Origin: JAQVYV01 sp964507305
Lineage (GTDB): Bacteria > Bacillota > Clostridia > Saccharofermentanales > UBA5734
Direction of reading: 5' to 3'
Assembly: GCA_964507305.1 (NCBI GenBank)
Contig: CAZDPQ010000080.1
Span: 1-11,030, forward strand
DNA length: 11,030 nucleotides
Of this stretch, positions 5,921 through 11,030 are shown piece after piece. A program made the position numbers and the translations under genes. Within the stretch, counting starts at the first letter, position 1. Every line of letters begins with the position of its first letter. The notes beneath the pieces were generated by a model that saw only the letters and a list, made by a program, of their open reading frames with translations, was not told the origin of the DNA and made no database searches.

Positions 5921-6927
5921 AAACACTCCCGCACCGATGCGCCTTCGACGATGACGGTGTCCAGCAGCAGGCTTTTCCCTACATTTTCGCCCCGGATGTT
6001 CTGGATGAGCAGTTCGGCGCTCTTGCGCGCGATCTCTTCCGCCGGCTGGCGGACCGTCGTGATCGTCGGGTTGTAGTAGCCGGCCAGCTTGATGCCGTCA
6101 TAGCCGATCACCGAGATGTCGCCCGGGACATTCAGCCCCGCGTCGCAGATCGCCCGGATCGCTCCGATCGCCATGATGTCCGACATCGCGAACACCGCGG
6201 TGAAACGCTTCCGGCCTTCCGCAAGCGCCCGTTTCATTGCCGCGTGGGAATCTTCGAATGTAAACTTGGAGTCAAAATAAAGGTCTTCATCAAACGGGAT
6301 ACCGTGCTCCTCGAAGCTTTTCATCGCGCCGGCATACCGGTCCCAGATCTGGTCTTTCCCGAGCCGGACTCCGCCGATGACCGCGATCTTGCGATGCCCG
6401 CGGTCGATCAGGTATGCGATAGCCTTGCCGGCCGATTCGAAGTCGTTGACGCACACGCTCGACGCGTTCCGGATGTTGAGCCCGCCGGTCGACATGGTGG
6501 TCAGGACGCATGGCACTTTCAGCTTCGCGATGGCTTTCGCCTTCCGCGAAGGCGTGCCGCCGAGGAAAATGATCCCGAGCGCTTTCTTTTCCGACGTCAG
6601 GGACGCGGCCGTCTTGACCTCGTCGTCCGATTCGTCGATATAATGCACAAGGGGGATGTATTTCGTCTTGCCGATTTCGGACTGGATCTCTTCGACGATC
6701 GCCGCAAAGAACGGATTCTGGATCCCTTTGACAATGATGCAGAGGATGTTGGTGCGGATCTGTTTGAGATTCTTGGCGCTGGCATTCGGGATATAGCCGT
6801 ATTCGTCGACGACCCGGCCGACCCGGATCCTGGTATCCGGATTGACATCCGGCATATTGTTGATCACCCGTGAAACGGTGCTGACGGAGACTCCTGCGAT
6901 TTTAGCCACTTCCCGGATCGTTATCAT
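5917..6927 (-). CDS. LacI-family transcriptional repressor of the maltodextrin operon
   Basis: Sugar-responsive DNA-binding regulator, 336 residues. The N-terminal helix-turn-helix is classical: TIREVAKIAGVSVSTVSRVI at 3-22, followed by helix 3, and the hinge helix NASAKNLK at 48-55, which inserts in the minor groove of a CG-centred operator. Residues from about 60 form a periplasmic-binding-like effector domain, with FAVFAMSDIMAIGAI-like text at about 226-239 and GDISVIGYDGI at about 253-263. The ATG at 6927 has GAGG 8 bases upstream. It is the first gene after the promoter at 7046-7018, which carries LacI-type boxes on its start site, so autoregulation and control of the downstream malE-like, malF, malG and amylase genes are likely. 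The effector, probably maltose or a maltodextrin, is inferred from context. It resembles MalR-type regulators but is not identified as one. Confidence 0.9.
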   Translation of the reverse strand: MITIREVAKIAGVSVSTVSRVINNMPDVNPDTRIRVGRVVDEYGYIPNASAKNLKQIRTNILCIIVKGIQNPFFAAIVEEIQSEIGKTKYIPLVHYIDESDDEVKTAASLTSEKKALGIIFLGGTPSRKAKAIAKLKVPCVLTTMSTGGLNIRNASSVCVNDFESAGKAIAYLIDRGHRKIAVIGGVRLGKDQIWDRYAGAMKSFEEHGIPFDEDLYFDSKFTFEDSHAAMKRALAEGRKRFTAVFAMSDIMAIGAIRAICDAGLNVPGDISVIGYDGIKLAGYYNPTITTVRQPAEEIARKSAELLIQNIRGENVGKSLLLDTVIVEGASVRECF

Positions 6928-6981
6928 CGTCTCTACCTCAGAGAACCATGTATCGTGCCGTATCTGCAGCTGCGATGTGCT

Positions 6982-7011
6982 TGTAACGTTCCCGGTAACG
7001 TTTCCGGGAAC
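6982..7011. promoter_or_regulatory. Tandem LacI-family operator boxes
   Basis: Two CG-centred boxes, TGTAACGTTCCC (6982-6993) and GGTAACGTTTCC (6994-7005), lie 12 bases apart. The second is almost a perfect palindrome. An 8-bp inverted repeat, GTTCCCGG (6988-6995) with CCGGGAAC (7004-7011), encloses it. They lie immediately downstream of the -10 element, over the expected start of transcription, the standard place for repression by a LacI-family protein encoded next door. Confidence 0.75.
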
Positions 7012-7017
7012 AATTTC

Positions 7018-7046
7018 ATTCTAAGCCTGTCTTTTGGGAATGTCAA
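7018..7046 (-). promoter_or_regulatory. Sigma-A promoter of the maltodextrin operon
   Basis: Minus-strand TTGACA (7046-7041), a 17-base spacer, and TAGAAT (7023-7018): perfect -35 and five of six at -10. The leader to the regulator ATG (6927) would be about 84 bases. The next gene upstream ends at a terminator at 7130-7172, so this is the natural start of the operon. Confidence 0.85.
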
Positions 7047-7091
7047 TAGTTTTTACAAATTATTTACGGTTTCTCTTGATATTTTGTGCAC

Positions 7092-7103
7092 ATTGTATAC
7101 AAT
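7092..7103. promoter_or_regulatory. Perfect 12-bp palindrome, possible regulator site
   Basis: ATTGTATACAAT is a perfect palindrome about 46 bases upstream of the operon -35 element, in otherwise AT-rich non-coding DNA. It resembles operators bound by dimeric regulators in general, but I cannot assign a family. Its right half, TACAAT, could also serve as a -10 for a plus-strand promoter with TTGATA at 7076-7081 (16-base spacer). Confidence 0.35.
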
Positions 7104-7129
7104 CGTCATCTGTCATGAAAGCCCCGGAT

Positions 7130-7172
7130 AAAAAAGGGGGGCTGTCTCGAGCATCCGGCTCGAGGCAGCCCC
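7130..7172 (-). terminator. Intrinsic terminator of the beta-propeller gene
   Basis: Read on the minus strand, GGGGCTGCCTCGAG (7172-7159), loop of 7, CTCGAGACAGCCCC (7151-7138) form a 14-bp GC-rich stem with one G-U pair. Two more C then TTTTTT (7135-7130) follow. It lies about 40 bases after the stop at 7211. Flanking AAAGCCCCGG and CCGGGGCTTT could extend the stem on either strand. Confidence 0.92.
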
Positions 7173-7210
7173 GGGGCTTTTCGTTCATGTCAGGCCATGG
7201 GCAGGGCGTT

Positions 7211-9550
7211 TCAGCGGACCGCGCCGTCCTTGACAACTCCGTCGTAGCCTTCCGTCACGGTGATCCTGCCGATTTCCTGCATCGATCCGGCATCATAAGC
7301 ATAAAGACCGCCGTTCATGGAGATGTAAATCACATTGTCGATGTAGACCGCGCGGGATTGCCCGTAATAGCCGTATGATGTGTTATTCGGGAAAAGCCTT
7401 GCCTTCTCGACCAGCTTGCCGTTTTCGACGGCTATGGCGATCGCTCCGGATTTCGCGTTGTAATATTCATCATAGCTCACGCCTCCGTCCTTGCCGTACA
7501 CATAAGCCGGGAACAGGGCGGTCGACCTGGATGCCCACCAGACGAAAGCCTTCGGATTATACTGGGCTTCGGAATTGGATCCGGCACCTCCGATCGCCAG
7601 GAAAGAGACTTCCTTCGGATCCGTCGGGTCCGACACATCGAACAGCGAAACTTTCAGTCCGCTCTGCTGGCTGCCGACGACGGTCTCATTCCCATATTCA
7701 TCCTTGGTGTATAAGGTGACCGTATTCTGGCCGATGCCCATCAGCAGCGTATCACTGACCGGGTGCAGGTAATTGGAAAATCCGGGGATCGAGAGCTCGC
7801 CGGCCACTCTGGGTGCCGCGGGATTGGACAGATCGATGACAAACAGAGGATCCATGTTGCGGAATGTCACGATGTAGCCGGTTTTCCCGATGAAGCGCAC
7901 CGCATAGATCCTCTCGCCTTTGGCCAGGTCTTCAATCTTGCCCTTGACCTTCATGGCCGCATCCAGCACATACAGGTTGTTGACCGTGCCGTCCATCGTC
8001 CACTGAGTCGTCGCGATGCGGAATGTGCCGGCATATTCATCCATGCTGTACTGGTTGAGGATCTGGCCGTGCACCTCGCCCGCCACACTGAATTTGACGC
8101 CCGTATCGGTCAGGGCGAATTTCATGACGACCGTCCCTTCATCGGCGACGGAAACGACGATCGGCTCCGGTTCGACCGCCGACACTTCGCCGGCCGTTCC
8201 GGTCACGGATGTGTCAGGCTTCTGCGGATCGCTGTTCTGATCCGCGGTGCCGGCGGCATCCTTCACAGTCGTTGTGTAATAACGGTAAAAAGGCTGTACG
8301 ATGTAAAGGGCTTCGGAGCTCATGTAGATCGTATTGCCCGCTCCGAGAACCGTTTCGACCGTCGCGGGCTCCATGGTGCCGATATCGAAGCAACTGACGA
8401 GGATGAAGTTTGCGGAAACATTCTCCGGGCAATATTCCACGCTCTCCGCCGGAATGACGATATCGCCTTTGCCCGATGCGCTGTCCGAATAGGAGGGCAG
8501 GATATCTTCGGGTTTGACCTGGCTTTCCGGGAAGCTGGGGATGTACTGGTTGGTCACAAGGTAGAAGCGGCCGTCCTTCACTCTGGAAGCGGTCAGATAA
8601 CCATCGAATTTCAGTGTGCGCTTGAGAGCGGGAGCCGCTTTGTCAGTGATGTCATAAACTTTGATGACGGTCAGCTGCCTTCCCATGTACCAGATCGCCG
8701 GCATGGCATCCACCGCTGGCTCCGCCTCCCTGGATGCAGTCCCGTCCGACACGTCGGCCTTCGAATCGGGCTCCGGCGTCGTTTCGGGAAGGATCACGGG
8801 CTCGATCATGATCTGCTCGTAGGAAACGCAGACAAGGGTCAGGAGATCGTCCTGGAGATATAGTTCCTGGACAGACTCGTTCGGGTCAAGCTGGATCGTG
8901 GATGTCTTCTTCATTTCATCGGCGGGGTAGGCTTTGACGATCGATACGACGTTTCCGCCGGCGATGTAAAGATATTCCCCGTCGTTTTTAATGATATCCC
9001 CTTCATCGATCCCGCTCACCTGGGTATTGGTGGACGAATAATCGCTTCCCTTGGAGGAATCTCCTGCCGTAGGAGCCGCGGTATCCGCCTGGTTCTCGCG
9101 AACTTCCGCATCGTCCATGATCGCGCCGCCCCTGTAGTATCCTTCGTAAGTGACGCCCATTTCTTTCAGCAGAGTGAGGATCTCCTGATAGGATTTGAAT
9201 TTAGGCAGCTTTTTAGCCTGGTTGATCGTGGTGACCGTGACGTTATTATTGGTGACGGTTCCCTTGATCTCCGTGTCTTTAGCTTGTGATGCGCTCGATG
9301 AAGCAGAGGATGTGTTCTGTGAAATGGCCGCTTCCGAAGAAGATGGCGTGCCGGTGGGATCGGCCGCCGAGCTGTCATGGCCGGAATCCTCCGTGTCGGA
9401 AATCAGGCTGTCCGACGATGTTTCGCTGTGGTTGTCCCACGGGTGGATGCGCGCAAGAGCGAAGACGCTGACGAAAAGAGCAACGGCAAGCGCGCCTGAA
9501 AGGATCGAAATCCATTTCTTGTTTGCGAGAATCGTCCGGATGATTTTCAT
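7211..9550 (-). CDS. Membrane-anchored secreted beta-propeller protein, PF09826 type
   Basis: A 779-residue extracytoplasmic protein of unknown biochemical role. A basic start (MKIIRTILANKKW) and a membrane segment at about 14-33 suggest an uncleaved anchor or signal peptide. A Ser/Thr/Asp-rich linker follows at about 41-95, then a small alpha/beta region (115-145). The motif YSSTNTQVSGIDEGDIIKND at 171-190, followed by GEYLYI, is the hallmark of the 'secreted protein with C-terminal beta-propeller' family (COG4880/PF09826), related distantly to WD40 repeats. Blade-like repeats continue to the end, for example RIYAVRFIGKTGYIVTF, DPLFVIDLSNPAAPRVAGEL and ISLFDVSDPTDPKEV-like text near 560-640. 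AGGAG lies 10 bases before ATG. The gene has its own promoter with a cre-like operator and its own terminator, so it is a single-gene unit not part of the maltodextrin operon. Acidic/Ser-rich insertions at about 265-285 and 425-445 are probably loops. Confidence 0.9.
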   Translation of the reverse strand: MKIIRTILANKKWISILSGALAVALFVSVFALARIHPWDNHSETSSDSLISDTEDSGHDSSAADPTGTPSSSEAAISQNTSSASSSASQAKDTEIKGTVTNNNVTVTTINQAKKLPKFKSYQEILTLLKEMGVTYEGYYRGGAIMDDAEVRENQADTAAPTAGDSSKGSDYSSTNTQVSGIDEGDIIKNDGEYLYIAGGNVVSIVKAYPADEMKKTSTIQLDPNESVQELYLQDDLLTLVCVSYEQIMIEPVILPETTPEPDSKADVSDGTASREAEPAVDAMPAIWYMGRQLTVIKVYDITDKAAPALKRTLKFDGYLTASRVKDGRFYLVTNQYIPSFPESQVKPEDILPSYSDSASGKGDIVIPAESVEYCPENVSANFILVSCFDIGTMEPATVETVLGAGNTIYMSSEALYIVQPFYRYYTTTVKDAAGTADQNSDPQKPDTSVTGTAGEVSAVEPEPIVVSVADEGTVVMKFALTDTGVKFSVAGEVHGQILNQYSMDEYAGTFRIATTQWTMDGTVNNLYVLDAAMKVKGKIEDLAKGERIYAVRFIGKTGYIVTFRNMDPLFVIDLSNPAAPRVAGELSIPGFSNYLHPVSDTLLMGIGQNTVTLYTKDEYGNETVVGSQQSGLKVSLFDVSDPTDPKEVSFLAIGGAGSNSEAQYNPKAFVWWASRSTALFPAYVYGKDGGVSYDEYYNAKSGAIAIAVENGKLVEKARLFPNNTSYGYYGQSRAVYIDNVIYISMNGGLYAYDAGSMQEIGRITVTEGYDGVVKDGAVR

Positions 9551-9589
9551 GGATGATCATCTCCTGTCTCTATCATGTTTTACGCACTG

Positions 9590-9609
9590 CCCGGGGCATT
9601 CTGCCCGGG
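9590..9609. repeat. GC hairpin in the leader of the beta-propeller gene
   Basis: CCCGGGGCA (9590-9598) pairs with TGCCCGGG (9602-9609), with one bulged base. No U-run follows on the minus strand. CGGGC at 9622-9626 could compete for one arm, so an alternative fold of the leader exists, but I see no known riboswitch. Confidence 0.5.
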
Positions 9610-9638
9610 AAATCCGAAAAACGGGCAAAGGGAAAACA

Positions 9639-9654
9639 ATGCAAGCGCTTTCTA
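9639..9654. promoter_or_regulatory. cre-like operator (CcpA/LacI-family site)
   Basis: ATGCAAGCGCTTTCTA matches the cre consensus WTGNAANCGNWWNCAW at 15 of 16 positions and has the AAGCGCTT palindromic core. It lies four bases downstream of the TATAAT at 9663-9658, over the expected transcription start, the location for direct repression by CcpA or another LacI-family protein. Confidence 0.65.
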
Positions 9655-9657
9655 CTC

Positions 9658-9663
9658 ATTATA
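9658..9663 (-). promoter_or_regulatory. -10 element of the beta-propeller gene promoter
   Basis: Perfect TATAAT on the minus strand, 28 bases after the methyltransferase stop (9691). The 17-base-distant -35 (GGAACA) matches only its ACA half, so the promoter may need an activator or be weak. The leader to the ATG at 9550 is about 100 bases. Confidence 0.6.
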
Positions 9664-9690
9664 CGATCTCTATGCCGTAATGTTCCGCAT

Positions 9691-10323
9691 TCATTGCCAG
9701 CCGTAACGGCCTTTGAATTCAACAAAGATGACGGGAAGCAGCGTTCTGGAGGTGATCACGCCCGACTCGTCTTTCCGGATCTCGACCAGATCCTGGCGAT
9801 ACGGCGTCCCGACCGGTATGATCATGATGCCGCCGGGTCTCAGCTGGGAAAGGAGCGGGTCGGGGACTGCGGAAGCCGCGCAGGAAACGATGATGCGGTC
9901 ATACGGAGCGTGTTCTTCCCAGCCATCGCTTCCGTCTCCGACGCGGAAGCGGATATTCGCATATCCAAGGGCGGAAAGCCGCTTCCGGGCTGTCTCGGCG
10001 AGTTCCGGGATCCGTTCGGCCGTGAAGACCTCGCCCGCGAATGCAGCGAGGAACGCCGTCTCGTAGCCGGAACCCGTCCCGATTTCAAGGACCCTGCAGG
10101 TTTCGTCCAGTCGCAGGAGCTCCACCATGCGGTACACCAGGGATGGCTGCGAAACGGTCTGCCCGAAGCCGATCGGCAGCGGACCGTCGAATCCGGCGCT
10201 GTCCCGGAGCTCCGGACTCACGAACAGCGACCGGTCCAGAGTCCGGTAGAATTCCCACAGTTCACGGCTGCTTTCCAATCCCGTTCGCCTTCTTCCCTTC
10301 ATCGGTCCGTCCGGAAACCGCAT
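9691..10323 (-). CDS. pcm: Protein-L-isoaspartate O-methyltransferase
   Basis: Transfers a methyl group from S-adenosylmethionine to isoaspartyl residues in damaged proteins, starting their repair in the cytoplasm. GFGQTVSQPSLVYRMVELL (52-70) is the substrate-side motif of the family. LEIGTGSGY (79-87) is SAM-binding motif I, TAERIPELAE (101-110) the following acidic loop, and YDRIIVSCAA (141-150) with LRPGGIMIIPVG (161-172) motifs II and III. The length, 210 residues, is usual. The ATG at 10323 shares its A with the rtcB stop (TAATG), so translation is coupled; Met8 (10302) is an alternative start. No terminator is evident after it; the next promoter starts about 28 bases beyond. Identification is secure from motifs. 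Confidence 0.93.
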   Translation of the reverse strand: MRFPDGPMKGRRRTGLESSRELWEFYRTLDRSLFVSPELRDSAGFDGPLPIGFGQTVSQPSLVYRMVELLRLDETCRVLEIGTGSGYETAFLAAFAGEVFTAERIPELAETARKRLSALGYANIRFRVGDGSDGWEEHAPYDRIIVSCAASAVPDPLLSQLRPGGIMIIPVGTPYRQDLVEIRKDESGVITSRTLLPVIFVEFKGRYGWQ

Positions 10324-11030
10324 TACTCGCCGGCCTTGAAGCTGTAGACCGGCCGGATGACCTTCAGCACCTCCGCCGTCGGCCCGATCTGGCCGACGAT
10401 GTCTTCCATGGACTTATACGCCATCGGGCATTCATCGAGCGTATCTTTTCCTGCCGATGTGGTGAAAATGCCCTTCATCTGCTTTTTGAATTCTGTCACC
10501 GTAAACGCGTTCCGGGCAGCGGTCCGGCTCATCAGGCGGCCGGCTCCGTGCGGCGCTGAAAAATTCCAGTCCTCGTTTCCTTTCCCGATGCAGATCAGGC
10601 TGCCGTCGCGCATGTTGATCGGGATCAGGAGCTTTTCGCCGGTCCCGGCGGACACGGCACCCTTGCGCAGGATCATCGCCCCGATGTCGATGTAGTTGTG
10701 GATGGTCGTAAACGCGTCGGCTGCATCAAGCTTCAGCCCGCGGAGGATCTCGTCGGCCATGGCTTTGCGGTTGAGCAGCGCGTACTCCTGCAGGATGCGC
10801 ATATCGTGGAGGTAATCGTCCAGCAGATCGCCGGACACATACGCCAAAGCATGCGGGATGTCCGCATCTTCTCCGCGGCGGCCGCGTTCTTTGAGCCGTG
10901 CATAGCCCAGATCCTGGTAAAGCTTCGCGACTTCGGTGCCGATATGGCGGCTGCCGGAATGGACGACCAGGTAGACCTGTCCTTCATCATCCCGGTCCAC
11001 TTCGATGAAATGGTTCCCGCCTCCCAGCGT
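10323..11030 (-). CDS. rtcB: RNA-splicing ligase RtcB, C-terminal part (5' end outside window)
   Basis: GTP- and Mn(II)-dependent ligase joining RNA ends with 2',3'-cyclic phosphate (or 3'-phosphate) and 5'-OH, used in RNA repair. The frame continues above position 11000 as TLGGGNHFIEVDRD, including the metal-binding GGGNHF motif. Further on, HSGSRHIG supplies another metal-site histidine. ILQEYALLNR, HNYI and RKGA are family motifs, and PHGAGRLMSR holds the histidine that becomes guanylylated. DECPMAYKSMEDIV and a VIRPVYSFKAGE end are also typical. About 235 residues are visible, perhaps 60% of the protein. The ligase is one base upstream of pcm and probably in one operon with it. No Archease gene is visible. 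Confidence 0.93.
   Translation of the reverse strand, partial: TLGGGNHFIEVDRDDEGQVYLVVHSGSRHIGTEVAKLYQDLGYARLKERGRRGEDADIPHALAYVSGDLLDDYLHDMRILQEYALLNRKAMADEILRGLKLDAADAFTTIHNYIDIGAMILRKGAVSAGTGEKLLIPINMRDGSLICIGKGNEDWNFSAPHGAGRLMSRTAARNAFTVTEFKKQMKGIFTTSAGKDTLDECPMAYKSMEDIVGQIGPTAEVLKVIRPVYSFKAGE

Noticed and set aside
7763..8863. Plus-strand open frame of 366 codons opposite the beta-propeller gene
   Set aside because: His/Arg/Asp-rich shadow of the well-supported minus-strand gene; no start signal.
9375..9560. Alternative short minus-strand frame starting at 9560 just before the beta-propeller start
   Set aside because: Its ATG is nearer the AGGAG, but it gives a His/Arg-rich peptide that overlaps the signal-anchor of a clear secreted protein in another frame.

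Overview
The window looks like a chromosomal piece of a fermentative, fairly GC-rich member of the Bacillota or a similar anaerobe. The reasons are strong GGAGG-type ribosome sites, lipobox-anchored substrate-binding protein and amylase, an intrinsic terminator with a U-run, sigma-A-like promoters, and a cre-like operator. The genus cannot be read from the sequence. Every convincing gene lies on the minus strand, so transcription runs from high to low coordinates.

Region by region: 11030-10323 holds the C-terminal part of an RtcB-type RNA ligase, overlapping by one base a protein-L-isoaspartate O-methyltransferase (10323-9691). A promoter with TATAAT and an overlapping cre-like LacI-family operator (9639-9663) then leads into a membrane-anchored, secreted PF09826-type beta-propeller protein (9550-7211). 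That gene ends at a strong intrinsic terminator (7130-7172). Next comes a textbook promoter (TTGACA, 17-base spacer, TAGAAT, at 7046-7018) with LacI-type operators on its start site. It drives what looks like a single maltodextrin operon: LacI-family regulator (6927-5917), solute-binding lipoprotein (5869-4676), MalF-type permease (4574-3087), MalG-type permease (3090-2239) and a GH13_36-like alpha-amylase lipoprotein (2020-440). The amylase would cut starch or maltodextrin at the cell surface, the binding lipoprotein would capture the products, and MalFG would import them. No ABC ATPase is encoded here, so a MalK/MsmX-type ATPase must come from elsewhere. Hairpins sit at three of the four gene boundaries of the operon.

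Two places deserve a second look. The malG-amylase gap (2021-2238) holds a repeat element with two near-full copies and one partial copy. Each full copy can fold two crossing stems (pseudoknot order), with a compensatory change in each stem, and it is fused to a 22-bp perfect palindrome that contains the malG stop codon. The first ~140 bases are ~74% GC and, in a frame different from the lipoprotein start at 270/267, encode what looks like a piece of a FAD-linked oxidase. This suggests a chimeric join, or at least a sharp break, inside the lipoprotein gene.

Apart from these points the window is a well-organised but conventional carbohydrate-uptake locus. I did not find a clearly new multi-gene system.
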